NCBI GenBank assembly: GCA_038237235.1
Contig: JBBRYW010000015.1
Coordinates: forward strand, 1 to 35,516
DNA from: JBBRYW01 sp038237235
GTDB lineage: Bacteria > Actinomycetota > Thermoleophilia > Gaiellales > Gaiellaceae
Direction: 5' to 3'
Length of the DNA: 35,516 nt
In this document: piece by piece, positions 1-7,878 of the stretch
Numbering within the stretch: the first letter of the stretch is position 1
Layout of the letters: each line of letters starts with the position of its first letter
Position numbers and translations under genes: made by a program
The notes under the pieces: generated by a model
Told to the model about the DNA's origin: nothing
What the model saw: only the letters and a program-made list of their open reading frames with translations
The model's database searches: none

Positions 1-1
1 C

Positions 2-552
2 ACACTCGAGAACCGGCCGAACACCGCACTCCTCGTCGTCGACGTGCAGAACGGCGTCGTCGAGGGGGCTCACGAGCGCGACGCGGTCGTCGCGAACGTC
101 GGCAGCCTTGTCGAGAAGGCGCGGCGGGAACGGGTCCCCGTCGTCTGGGTCCAGCACTCCGACGAGCAGCTTGCGAGGGGGAGCGACGACTGGCGGATCG
201 TCCCCGAGCTGACTCCGGGCGACGCCGAGCCGCTCGTCGAGAAGAACCACGGCGACTCCTTCGAGGACACCACCCTTGAGACCGTGCTGTCGGGCGCCGG
301 TGTCGGGCGTCTCGTCGTCGGCGGGGCACAGACCGATGCGTGCATCCGATCGACGCTCCACGCGCGTTCGTCAGGGGGTACGACGCGACCCTTGTCAGCG
401 ACGCCCACACGACGGAGGACCAGACGGCATGGGGGGCGCCGCCGGACCAGGTCATCGCGCACACGAACCTGTATTGGACCTACCAGACGGCGCCGGGGCG
501 GACGGCCGGGACGGTCGAGACCAAGGACGTCGACTTCGGCGGCATGTCCTGA
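2..552 (+). pseudogene. Isochorismatase-family cysteine hydrolase, 5'-partial and frameshifted
   Basis: The reading frame enters from the left edge and starts inside the first beta strand (ALLVVDVQNG, with the catalytic Asp). The catalytic Lys lies in VEKNHGDSF and the nucleophile Cys in QTDACIRST, so the Asp-Lys-Cys triad of the family is present. After the Cys motif the frame breaks near 360. The homologous continuation (FVRGYDATLVSDAHTT, then the C-terminal helix) runs in the next frame to the stop at 550-552, as if one base were missing in CTCCACGCGCG. Such proteins hydrolyse amide or vinyl-ether bonds in small molecules, and the substrate cannot be read here. Only one shift is seen, so either a recent mutation or a sequence error is possible. 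Confidence 0.85.
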
Positions 553-792
553 AGCCTGTGCGACGCGGACGGGAACGCCTCGGGACGGCACCACGTGCGT
601 GTCGTAACCCTTCGAGACTTTTCGTGATCGAGCGAGCGAGATGTTCAGCTCCGACGACGCGATCCTGCCGGAGCGTCGCTGACGAGCTCGTCCGGCGCCG
701 CTCTCGTCACGCCGAGGGACGCCCGGCCGGCTTCTTCCCGCCGTGGGGTGCAGCGGAGCTTCCCGCTGACGTTCGCCGCGAGGTTCCTGCGG

Positions 793-1196
793 GTGACGCA
801 TCAGGCGCGGAGCAGCGCGAAGCTCGATGGGTTCGCTGACGCGAACGTCGTCCTTTCGGCGCTGATCGGCGGCCTGCGCCCGTCTCGCTCGCGTCGCCAT
901 TGGGGCCGGCGTGTCTCACCGCGGAGGCGGTGGCTGAGGAGGCGTGGCTTGGACGCTGATCTGCTCCTCGCTGCGCTCAGCGTCATGCCGGTGGGCTGCA
1001 GGCTCCCGACGCCTACGAGGCGCAGCGCGAGGAAGCGGAGCGCCGCATGCGGGACGTGACCTCGAGGACTGGCCCACCGTCGCGCTCGCCCTTACCCGCT
1101 CGCTTCCGATCTGGTCGCAGGACGGCCGATCTTGTCGTGCACACGACCGGAGAGCTCCTCGACGCGATCCGGCACGTCGGTGGCGAGTCGCCGTAG
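793..1196 (+). pseudogene. PIN-domain (VapC-like) gene remnant with several frameshifts
   Basis: Pieces of one PIN-domain protein appear in order but in different frames. They are the N-terminal Asp motif FADANVVLSALIGG (~829-870), the helix LDADLLLAALSVMPV (~949-993), the block DLEDWPTVALALTRSLPIW (~1060-1116, with the conserved acidic residues), and the end VHTTGELLDAIRHVGGESP with a stop at 1194-1196. At least three shifts separate them, so no functional RNase can be made. PIN toxins normally follow a small antitoxin gene. The 240 bases upstream (553-792) show no recognisable antitoxin or other gene. The multiple lesions make this a true pseudogene rather than a sequencing slip. Confidence 0.75.
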
Positions 1197-1218
1197 GTGG
1201 CTTCCGGGACGGGACCGC

Positions 1219-1386
1219 TTAAGGGCCTGTCCGAAAAGTCGACCACGGCGCATGACAGGCGATACGCGGCGCGAGGCTGCGTCCTCGGTCGCGCAAATGT
1301 GCTGCACATTCACGCTCCCTGCGTCCTTGCCTCGCACCACGTATCGCGCGTCAGCCACCGCGGCCACTTTCCGGACAGGCCTTTAA
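1219..1386. repeat. ~168-bp imperfect palindrome (MITE- or hairpin-like element)
   Basis: The left arm begins TTAAGGGCCTGTCCGAAAAGT at 1219. The right arm, read on the other strand from 1386, begins TTTAAAGGCCTGTCCGGAAAGT. The arms stay alignable inward through GCGATACG(C/T)GG(C/T)GCGAGG to a perfect 15-bp centre, AATGTGCTGCACATT at 1296-1310. The outer 20 bases and the centre match best; the middle ~25 bases of each arm are diverged. No start site or protein family fits the region on either strand. Long palindromes with well-kept ends are typical of miniature inverted-repeat elements or large transcript hairpins. No second copy was found in the window. The bases from 1387 to 1567 hold no gene. 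Confidence 0.75.
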
Positions 1387-1409
1387 ACGCAAAGGAGGGT
1401 GGTTCCCGG

Positions 1410-1426
1410 GCACCGGTCCACGGTGC
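1410..1426 (-). terminator. Possible hairpin terminator for the gene at 1568-1864
   Basis: A perfect 6-bp stem (GCACCG/CGGTGC) closes a 5-base loop. It lies about 140 bases downstream of the minus-strand stop at 1568. No U-tract follows, which is common in high-GC actinobacteria. The assignment is weak. Confidence 0.25.
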
Positions 1427-1567
1427 GCCTCCCTGCCTGCGCGCTCTTGGCGAGGGCCCACAGTGGACGCGCGTACCGTGAGCCCTCCGTGCCGGCTGAG
1501 CTTCTCTGCCCGATGCGCCACCTCGACAGCGACACAGGCCCCACGCAACCGGGGTTACTTCCTGGGG

Positions 1568-1864
1568 TCAGGCTTTGGCGTGGACTGCGACCTCGAACAT
1601 TTCGACGCCCGTGCGCCGACCAATGCCCTCTGCGCCTGGGGGCGGGCTCATCGCGTTCAGCGCCTCGTCACCCTTGCGCAGGTCCTCCTCGCTGTCGAAG
1701 AGCCCGATCGCGAGAATCTTGCCGCTGTCGCGTCCGGTCAGGAGCAGGAACTCCTTTCCCGGGACGCCTTCGGGCGGGCCGGACTCGGACTCCTTGCGGA
1801 TCGTCTCCGCAACTTGCCTCATCTGACTCTGCTCGCCCTCGAACGTCGCTACACGTGCGTACAT
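1568..1864 (-). CDS. Small dimeric alpha/beta-barrel (antibiotic monooxygenase-like) protein
   Basis: This 98-residue protein begins MYARVATFEG and contains KILAIGLFDSEEDL, the strand-helix-strand pattern of the dimeric alpha/beta-barrel superfamily (ABM and EthD-like proteins). A strong ribosome binding site, AAGGAGGTG, lies eight or so bases before the ATG. Family members of this size range from haem-degrading or quinone monooxygenases to proteins with no known activity. No haem-ligand signature is visible, so the function is left open. It stands alone between remnants. Length and codon pattern look intact. Confidence 0.7.
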   Translation of the reverse strand: MYARVATFEGEQSQMRQVAETIRKESESGPPEGVPGKEFLLLTGRDSGKILAIGLFDSEEDLRKGDEALNAMSPPPGAEGIGRRTGVEMFEVAVHAKA

Positions 1865-2049
1865 GCTGCACCTCCTTGGTGGCTTGCGCTGACCTTACGC
1901 TTCCTCCGGCAGGCGCGCGCCGAGTAGGAGCCGGGTCGGAACGAGACGGGCGCCGGCCGGCCGACGTCTTCAGCCATCCCAGCGCGGACTCCAACTCGTC
2001 TGCCGCTCAGCGAGTGAGTCGGCTCGGACTTTCCCACGATGCCTCGTGC

Positions 2050-2268
2050 GCTCATCCGATCGTGTTCGACATGACCGCGGCCATCGATCTCGGATACGCG
2101 CCGGTCGGCGACTACGCGACCACGGTGGCCGATGGGGTCGAGTGGCTCGTCTCCGCCGCCCCCGGCGGAGACGGTGCGGAGAACCTGCCCGGTCTCGATG
2201 ACGCTTTCTTCGGGCCGATGCTCGACTACGTGGCCGAGGACCGCCACCTCGCCACCCACTCCGGCTGA
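2050..2268 (+). pseudogene. 3' remnant of an NAD-dependent epimerase/dehydratase gene
   Basis: The last ~73 residues match the C-terminal tail of extended-SDR epimerases: HPIVFDM, then LGYAPVGDYATTVADGVEWL, then an acidic end. The Rossmann fold, the YxxxK motif and the rest of the protein are missing upstream. The 180 bases before 2050 show no continuation in any frame that I can recognise. This is a 5'-truncated leftover, probably exposed by deletion, and has no start or ribosome binding site. Confidence 0.6.
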
Positions 2269-2358
2269 CCTCGCGCCGGGCCGAGCTCGGCGCCCGACGG
2301 CATCTCTCTCGGCCGACCGGCCCGGACGCAGGCGGCCCGGTGTCGCGGACGGCGGCCT

Positions 2359-3747
2359 CTACGCGGCCAGCTCGTCCGAGGGCTCCCCTACGTCGATCGG
2401 GTTGTTGATCGGGTCCCGGCTCCACTCGTACCAGCCGCCGTCGTAGACGGCGACGCGCTGCCACCCCATCAGGTAGGCGTAGAACCAGGTCTCGCTCGCT
2501 CGCCAGCCGGTCCCACAGTAGAAGGCGACCCACTTGTCGGGGGTGATGCCGGCCTGCTCCCAGTTGGTTGCGATCTCCGGATGGGCGCGCATCGTGTTGT
2601 CCACGTTGCGGTAGTGCTGCATGTGGTAGGCGTCCGAGCCGCAGTTGCCCCAGACGTCGCCTGCGATCCGGCCGGCCGAGCCTATGTAGTTGTAGCCGCT
2701 GACCTTGCCGATGTGCTCGTTCCAGGTCCGGACGCTGACCAGGGCGGCACCGTCCGGATCCGCCAGGATCTGCTTGGCTTCGTCGATGTCGACGATGACC
2801 TCCGGGCGCCGGGGGATCCGGGCACCGAACGACGAGACCGGCGTGGGCTCGCGAAGGGTGGTCTCGAGCGGGTTGCCCGCCTGGACCCACGCGTCGTAGC
2901 CGCCGTCGAGCAGGCGGACGTCGTCGACGCCGGAAAAGCGCAGGATCAGCGCCGCGCGGGTGGCTGCGATCTGCCCGGCCCGACGCCCCGGCCACTTCTC
3001 GTCGGCGTCCCCTTCGGTATCGCGGCCATAGAGGATGACCGTCGTGTCGTGCGTGATACCGAGCGCCCGCAGGGCTGTATCGAGCTCCTCCGGCGATCGG
3101 CGGTTCCAGTCGGCGGGGTTCTCGAGCTGGTTGGTGTCGAGATACAGCGCCCCGGGGAGGTGATCCTCCTCGTACTCCTCCGGAACCCCGAAATTGACAT
3201 GGAAGAGCAGGAAGTGCCCAGCCGGCACGGCCTCCGGTCGGTCTCCGTCGAGCAGCTGGCGGAGCCATTCGGTGTGGACGAGCCGCTCATAGTTCGGGAG
3301 ATGCGCTATGGGCAGGGTCTCGTCGGCCGCCCACTCTGCCCAGCCGCCCTCGTAGACGCGGACACCCGCATAGTCCAGGTCAGCCAGCCTGCTCCTGACT
3401 ACCGAGACGTCATCGGAGCCATCGCCGTAGAGGACGACCTCTCGGCCGGGAACGATCTCTTTCGAGTGCAGGAGCCGTACGACCTCGGCACTGTCGATGC
3501 TCGTCAGCCAGGCGCTCGGGAAAGCGACAGCTCCGGGGATGTGACCTCCTCGAGCTTCTCCGTCCAGGCGCCAGCCGTTGTACCCGGGCAGAGGCCGGAC
3601 GTCCACGATCGCCAGGTCAGGGTGTTTGAGTCGCCGGCATAGCTCGGCCGTGGAGACGGTCGGACGGGCAACGTCCCGGGACACCTGCGGGCCGAGCGAC
3701 CGCGAGTGCTCCTCGTCTGCGCCAAGTACCTCTTCGAAACCCGACAT
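2359..3747 (-). CDS. Three-domain rhodanese sulfurtransferase
   Basis: This protein of 462 residues has three rhodanese modules. The first is at ~30-145 (IVDVRPLPGYNGW, then VVLYGDGSDDVS), the second at ~160-300 (VILYGRDTEGDADEKW) and the third at ~325-455 (AFYCGTGWRASETW). Only the third has the persulfide-forming Cys (C411, in the CGTGWR loop typical of thiosulfate/mercaptopyruvate sulfurtransferases). The loops of modules 1 and 2 have no Cys and look non-catalytic. Usual two-domain enzymes are about 280 residues with one inactive domain, so this one carries an extra module. The ATG at 3747 is preceded by AGAGGAG. No signal peptide is seen, so it is likely cytosolic. The natural sulfur donor cannot be inferred. 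Confidence 0.9.
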   Translation of the reverse strand: MSGFEEVLGADEEHSRSLGPQVSRDVARPTVSTAELCRRLKHPDLAIVDVRPLPGYNGWRLDGEARGGHIPGAVAFPSAWLTSIDSAEVVRLLHSKEIVPGREVVLYGDGSDDVSVVRSRLADLDYAGVRVYEGGWAEWAADETLPIAHLPNYERLVHTEWLRQLLDGDRPEAVPAGHFLLFHVNFGVPEEYEEDHLPGALYLDTNQLENPADWNRRSPEELDTALRALGITHDTTVILYGRDTEGDADEKWPGRRAGQIAATRAALILRFSGVDDVRLLDGGYDAWVQAGNPLETTLREPTPVSSFGARIPRRPEVIVDIDEAKQILADPDGAALVSVRTWNEHIGKVSGYNYIGSAGRIAGDVWGNCGSDAYHMQHYRNVDNTMRAHPEIATNWEQAGITPDKWVAFYCGTGWRASETWFYAYLMGWQRVAVYDGGWYEWSRDPINNPIDVGEPSDELAA

Positions 3748-3920
3748 TCAAAGCTCCTCTTGCCGAAAGGGGACGCTGGCGTGAGCCCCGCGACCCAATC
3801 TTAGGCGACCGAGTTCAGAAAGTAAGCGACTATGCGAAATGAAGCGTCTGGGCAACCTGCCCGGGTTACTGCGCCGGCGGCGGCCTGAGCTGGGTAGCCT
3901 CGCCGATGGGATTCGAGGCG

Positions 3921-4430
3921 CTATGCGATCTTCTTCCAGGGCTTGCCACCTTGCGTGACCTTGCTGCCGAGATCGGTCGCTCGGGTGACGCGTAGCCGGA
4001 GCTGACCTTTCTGGAGCGACCAATGGCCGGCGACTCGACCGCCACAGCGCGGTGACGGTCCGAAGTTGATCGTGAGGGTGCTGCCGGACACGGCGTAGGT
4101 GCCAGGGCAGGGACTCCAGGGGGCCCCCCGTTCCCGCACTTGGTAGCGACCATCTCGCAGCGTGACCGTGAGGACGCCTTTTTTCCCATGCAGGAACCCG
4201 AATTCGCTCGCGACGTAGCCGCGACCGGCGCCGGCCGCGATCAGCTCTTTCTCCGACCACTCGATGTGGTAGATCCCGTTCAGGACACTCGGGTCGTTCT
4301 TCGCCGCCGTAGCGACCGCACGCGCCGTGCTTGCGCTCGCGGCTGTAAAGCCGAGGGCGAGCGCAGCGGCGACGATCGCTGCGAGCGCCGTGACCGTGAC
4401 CCTCCGCGTGACTTTCCAGACGACGTTCAT
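3921..4430 (-). CDS. Small secreted protein sharing a domain with the neighbouring TRAP-type lipoprotein
   Basis: The ATG at 4430, preceded by AAGGAGG eight bases upstream, gives 169 residues with an N-terminal signal segment (positively charged start, hydrophobic 11-30, small residues near 31-38). The rest, residues ~50-169, is a single beta-rich domain running from NGIYHIEWSEKEL to GGKPWKKIA. The C-terminal 123 residues of the protein encoded just upstream (4559-6082) show the same landmarks in the same order: NGIY, FLH, DGR, a G(T/L)YAV strand, KG(Q/E)L(R) and PWKKI. The fold looks lipocalin- or barrel-like, but I do not recognise a named family. The two genes lie in the same direction 129 bases apart. 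Function is unknown; binding a small ligand outside the membrane is a guess. Confidence 0.75.
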   Translation of the reverse strand: MNVVWKVTRRVTVTALAAIVAAALALGFTAASASTARAVATAAKNDPSVLNGIYHIEWSEKELIAAGAGRGYVASEFGFLHGKKGVLTVTLRDGRYQVRERGAPWSPCPGTYAVSGSTLTINFGPSPRCGGRVAGHWSLQKGQLRLRVTRATDLGSKVTQGGKPWKKIA

Positions 4431-4465
4431 CCGACGGCCTCCTTCATCCTGCTGCTCGACATTCC

Positions 4466-4553
4466 GGCCATGCTCACTCCGATCAACGTTTCGCACATCG
4501 GCGCGCGCACCAATCTTCGTGCGCCTCTGCCTTGGTGGCAGCACGGAGGCGGC
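4466..4553 (-). promoter_or_regulatory. Upstream element, copy A (before the gene at 3921-4430)
   Basis: About 80% identical without gaps over 88 bases to copy B at 7761-7848. The minus-strand core is GAACGTTGATCGGAG-like followed by AGCATGGCCG, ending 35 bases before the ATG. A six-base inverted repeat, CACCAA...TTGGTG, encloses 18 bases. In copy B it reads CACCAG...CTGGTG, so one pair changes on both sides and stays complementary. This suggests either a transcript hairpin or a dyad operator. The role is unproven. Confidence 0.5.
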
Positions 4554-4558
4554 CGGCT

Positions 4559-6082
4559 CTAGCCGATCTTCTTCCACGGGTGGGTCGTGAACAAGGTTCG
4601 GAGAGCGGGGTTGCTCTGGCCTACCAGCGTGAAACGCAGCTCGCCCTTAGCAGCCCTCCACCGCATCGTCGTGGGCGGCGGGGCGCCGGGAGGAGCCCCC
4701 GGTACCGCGAACACGAACGTGATCCGGTGCCCCTTCACCGCGTACAGCCCGCCGAAGTGCCCGTTACCACTAAAGGGAAGCGGATTGTTGGCCCGCTGGT
4801 ACACCCGCCAGCGCCCGTCGTGGAGAAACCACGTGTAAAGCCCGTGATTCTGAGAGGTGATGGTGCGACCCGTGACACCGTTCGCCTTGAAGTCGGCGTC
4901 GCTGACCGCGACTCGGTAGATCCCGTTCACGGCGCTCTGCTCGGCGACAGTGCCATGGACGACTGTCGGCGCCCGTACGCGGTCCGTGCAGCCGGCGGGG
5001 ATGGCAAGCGTGGGGCCGCTCGGCGTCGACTGCTTCAGTTGCACGATCGCCGCGACGAACGCTTTCGTTCTCGCGTCCCGCTCGAGGTAGGTGTAGATCG
5101 GTACGAACGCCTGTCGCAACGCCGCCAATCGCGCCGCGGAAGCGTTCGCGAAGCGGGCACCCGACTTGCACAGCGCTACCGCCAGCTCGCCGTCGCGCGC
5201 GGACAAACTCGTCGAGCGCTTGGCAGCGGCCTCAGCTGCTGCGTGCAGCCACCCTTGCTGCTCGCTCGTCAGGTGTGCGAAGCGATTGGGATTGGCCAGC
5301 AGCGCCTCCGTTCGCGGCCAGAGGTTGACGTTCGCCGTCACGTAGGGCGCCTGCTCTTGCCTCGCCTGGCCACTGTAGGTGCGCAGGTCACTCTCGGCTC
5401 CCTGCACCTCGCCGGCGGTGAGGGCGTCCGCCAGCGCACGGCCCCAGAGAAACTCTGGCCGGGCGCCAAGCGCGCGCACCGCCGTGGCCGCGCCGCGCGA
5501 GCGGAAGGCGGCGAAGGTGATGCCGCGCCAGTCGGCGGGACCGAGTAGCGGCCGACTGACCGCGACCGGTTTCCGCAACCCCTCGCCGAGCACCGCGAGG
5601 CCCGTCAGCTTGAGCTTGCCGAGACCGTCGAGCATCTGGCCGGGAATGTCGCTCGCGATCACCGCCCGCTCGAGCGGATAGCTGTCGATCAGCATCGGCG
5701 CGGTCAGCGCCTGGAAGCTCGAGACCCCGAGCGTGTCGAAGATGCGCGTGCCGACCGCGCCCAGATCCACCTTGCCGGCGGCTACAGCACGGACGATCTG
5801 CGCCTCGGCGCCCGGCTGCCCGTTCCCCCAGTAGGGAGCGACCTGGATCCGCAGCACGCCGCCGGAAAGCTCGCCCACGCGCCTCACGAAATCGCCTACT
5901 GCAGGATCGCCTGCGAAATCCGTCTCGGCATCCCGATTCGCCATCCGCAGCACGACAGGCCCGTCCCGCTTACCCGCCTTCGTTCCGCCCGGGGCCCCGC
6001 AACCGAGGCTCAGCCCGACGACCGCTATCGCTCCCGCCGCCAAAACCGGCGCCCGACGCGAGCCTCTCCCGGGACTATCCAT
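4559..6082 (-). CDS. TRAP-type (DctP-like) solute-binding lipoprotein with extra C-terminal domain
   Basis: This protein is 507 residues from the ATG at 6082 (GGAAGG upstream). The signal peptide ends in a lipobox-like SLGC with acceptor Cys28. Residues ~45-375 follow the DctP pattern of TRAP binding proteins: an early strand VVLRMANRDAETDF, the block GKVDLGAVGTRIFD, the central WRGITFAAFRSR with the conserved Arg that usually binds a carboxylate, and ALTAGEVQGAESD. Residues ~385-507 form an added beta-rich domain homologous to the whole mature protein of the next gene downstream. Typical DctP proteins are about 330 residues and lack this part. No DctQ or DctM membrane genes are in the window, so the binding protein is an orphan here. 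It may act as a sensor or scavenger rather than a transporter part. Confidence 0.8.
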   Translation of the reverse strand: MDSPGRGSRRAPVLAAGAIAVVGLSLGCGAPGGTKAGKRDGPVVLRMANRDAETDFAGDPAVGDFVRRVGELSGGVLRIQVAPYWGNGQPGAEAQIVRAVAAGKVDLGAVGTRIFDTLGVSSFQALTAPMLIDSYPLERAVIASDIPGQMLDGLGKLKLTGLAVLGEGLRKPVAVSRPLLGPADWRGITFAAFRSRGAATAVRALGARPEFLWGRALADALTAGEVQGAESDLRTYSGQARQEQAPYVTANVNLWPRTEALLANPNRFAHLTSEQQGWLHAAAEAAAKRSTSLSARDGELAVALCKSGARFANASAARLAALRQAFVPIYTYLERDARTKAFVAAIVQLKQSTPSGPTLAIPAGCTDRVRAPTVVHGTVAEQSAVNGIYRVAVSDADFKANGVTGRTITSQNHGLYTWFLHDGRWRVYQRANNPLPFSGNGHFGGLYAVKGHRITFVFAVPGAPPGAPPPTTMRWRAAKGELRFTLVGQSNPALRTLFTTHPWKKIG

Positions 6083-6116
6083 CCGATCACCTTCCTTCAC
6101 GACCGTGCCCACCTTT

Positions 6117-6136
6117 CGGCCATGCTGACTCGGATC
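6117..6136 (-). promoter_or_regulatory. Short third copy of the upstream core (before the TRAP-type lipoprotein gene)
   Basis: On the minus strand this reads GATCCGAGTCAGCATGGCCG. It matches copy A (4465-4484) at 18 of 20 bases and is spaced identically, 35 bases from the start codon. The flanking hairpin part of copies A and B is not clearly kept. The fixed spacing favours a promoter or operator rather than a random repeat. Confidence 0.4.
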
Positions 6137-6248
6137 TGCGGGCCAGGCAAGTGATCCGACCGGTTCCCCGTATCTCGCGACCCGCCCTGGCGGCGCTCCT
6201 CTCCTGGCACGTTGCGGCGGATCGCGGGATTCTCGGAGCTCGAGCTCA

Positions 6249-7151
6249 TCAGCCTGCGACGGCGGTTCCCCAGCTGGCGCGGTGTGCGCCATGCCCGTTC
6301 CGTACGAGTGTCAGTGCGCCGCCGGACGCGTTCGTGGTGTAGAGGTGGGTGTCGGTGTCCGAGGCGCAGTTGTCGATCACCAGGATCTTCGTTCCGTCTG
6401 GCGAGAACGAGGAGGAGCAGTAGTTGGCCGCGCCGCTCGTGAGTGTCGTCAGGCCGGAGCCGTCGGGGCGGATGGTGTGGATCTGGCTCCCCAGATCGTT
6501 CGTGTGGAAGAGGATGCGCGAGCCGTCGGGTGCCCAGTCGAGCTTTCCGACGGCGGCCATGCTCCAGGGGGTGAAGCGCCGCAGGCCGCGCCCGTCGAAG
6601 CCGACGACGAAGAGCGCGGAGCGCGTCTCGCTGGCCGCGCGCGCGAACGCGACGAGCTTTCCGTCCGGTGAGACGACCGGCGTCTCGTCCTGCTGACCGG
6701 ACGATGCGTGCGTGAGTTGTCGGCGGTGTCGGCCGTTCAGATCCATCACCCAGAGCGAGGAGGTCAGAGCGCGCGCGTAGACGATGGAGCGCCCGTCTGG
6801 AGTGAACGCCGGCGCGTCCTGCAGGCCCTTCGGCGTCAGCGAGCGGAGGCCGCTGCCATCGGCGCGCATCAGGAAGATCCCGGCGTGGGTCGGGAATTCG
6901 CGGGCGAACGCGATCTTCTTCGCGTCCGCCGACCACACTGCAAGTCCCGAGCTGTGAGCGCCGCGCGTCAGCTGGCGCAGCCCGCTGCCGTCGGCTGCCA
7001 TGGTGAAGAGCTGCGAGTAGCTTCCGACCTGCTTCTGAAACAGGAGCAGGCCGTTCGTGCCCGGCGGCGTTGCCGACCCGCTCGAAACGGCAAGCGAGAC
7101 GAGAGCGGCGACGACGACCGCGAGGGTGCTGATCCGTGCAGGGGTTCTCAT
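6249..7151 (-). CDS. Secreted TolB-like beta-propeller protein
   Basis: The ATG at 7151, with GAAGGAG upstream, gives 300 residues: a signal peptide (hydrophobic ~8-26, AlaXAla-like end) followed by about six PD40/TolB-type repeats. Each repeat carries the pattern xxADGSGLRxLT, then (S/A)PDGxxIxFxR, for example ADGSGLRQLTRG, TPDGRSIVYAR, SPDGKLVAFAR and SPDGTKILVID. These repeats build a WD40-like propeller in the periplasmic TolB and in many exported actinobacterial proteins, usually for protein or peptidoglycan contacts. There are no Tol-Pal genes nearby, and actinobacteria have no classical Tol system, so the name TolB is structural only. It is one of four consecutive exported proteins on this strand. 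Confidence 0.85.
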   Translation of the reverse strand: MRTPARISTLAVVVAALVSLAVSSGSATPPGTNGLLLFQKQVGSYSQLFTMAADGSGLRQLTRGAHSSGLAVWSADAKKIAFAREFPTHAGIFLMRADGSGLRSLTPKGLQDAPAFTPDGRSIVYARALTSSLWVMDLNGRHRRQLTHASSGQQDETPVVSPDGKLVAFARAASETRSALFVVGFDGRGLRRFTPWSMAAVGKLDWAPDGSRILFHTNDLGSQIHTIRPDGSGLTTLTSGAANYCSSSFSPDGTKILVIDNCASDTDTHLYTTNASGGALTLVRNGHGAHRASWGTAVAG

Positions 7152-7232
7152 TGCTGGTTCTCCTTCTCGTGAGGTGGTGTTGCCGGCTCGATCCCCGGGG
7201 CGCGAATCGCGGACAGCCAAGGGCAGTTGCGA

Positions 7233-7688
7233 TCAGCCGAAGTGCACGGAGCCGGCGAGATGGTCATTCACCCTGCCCGGCAGCTCGTCACCGACAAGCG
7301 TTCCCGCTCCTCGGAGCTTCGCGTAGGCGCCCGTTCCGGCCACGATCTTCCACGCACCAGACCAGGTGGGTCTGCCTACGACCAACCGGCCCTGCATGAT
7401 CGCTGCGAACGTCCCGGAGCCACAGGTGAACGTCTTCCGAAAGTGGAAGCTCCAATGGTCTCCGCTGCGACGTGGCGGAGCGATCTCCTTGTCGCTCGAC
7501 GTTCCTCGGCGGCAGAGGGCCGCGCCCGACGTCGTGAACGTCCCGGGATGACTCGCCTTGGTGAGGTTCGTCTTCACCTCGATCTTCACAGGGGTCAACG
7601 CGGCTGGGAGAGCGGGCTCCGCGGCGGCCAGCAGGATCAAACCGGCTGCGAAGACAAGAACGGTGCTGATCAGTGAAGGCGTTTTCAT
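7233..7688 (-). CDS. Small secreted protein with allene-oxide-cyclase-barrel-like motif
   Basis: The ATG at 7688, preceded by GGAGGGAG, gives 151 residues. A signal peptide (LISTVLVFAAGLILLAAAEP) is followed by a beta-rich domain. Near the C-terminus is IVAGTGAYAKLRGAGTLVG, the GxGxYxxLxGxG signature often annotated in actinobacterial secreted proteins as an allene-oxide-cyclase-like barrel. Two Cys (in ALCRRG and FTCGSG) could form a disulfide. No enzymatic residues are known for these homologues, so function is unknown. Its upstream region contains copy B of the element also found before the gene at 3921-4430. Confidence 0.75.
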   Translation of the reverse strand: MKTPSLISTVLVFAAGLILLAAAEPALPAALTPVKIEVKTNLTKASHPGTFTTSGAALCRRGTSSDKEIAPPRRSGDHWSFHFRKTFTCGSGTFAAIMQGRLVVGRPTWSGAWKIVAGTGAYAKLRGAGTLVGDELPGRVNDHLAGSVHFG

Positions 7689-7760
7689 TGCTGTTCTCCC
7701 TCCGTGAGGTAAGGGCGCCGTCAGATCGAAGATCTGTCGCGACTGGCCGGCAGGGCATGC

Positions 7761-7848
7761 GGCAATGCTGGCTCCGATCAACGTTCGGCACATCGGCGCG
7801 CGCACCAGTCTTTCCACGCTCTCGCGCTGGTGGTAGCACCGAGGCGGC
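7761..7848 (-). promoter_or_regulatory. Upstream element, copy B (between the gene at 7233-7688 and the receiver gene at 7879)
   Basis: This is the partner of copy A at 4466-4553. Strongest conservation is in the minus-strand tracts GGTGCGCGCGCCGATGTGC and GAACGTTGATCGGAG. The inverted repeat CACCAG...CTGGTG differs from copy A at one pair on both sides. The element ends 72 bases before the minus-strand ATG and lies 31 bases before the plus-strand receiver gene, so it could affect either. Confidence 0.5.
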
Positions 7849-7878
7849 GTGGCTCGTTGCGTGGAACACTTGTCTGGG

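Noticed and set aside
2581..3642. A 353-codon open frame opposite the rhodanese
   Set aside because: It is a shadow frame caused by high GC; the minus-strand protein carries clear rhodanese motifs.
3850..3862. GGGCA/TGCCC hairpin as a terminator
   Set aside because: The 5-bp stem with a 3-base loop and no T-tract is expected by chance at this GC content.
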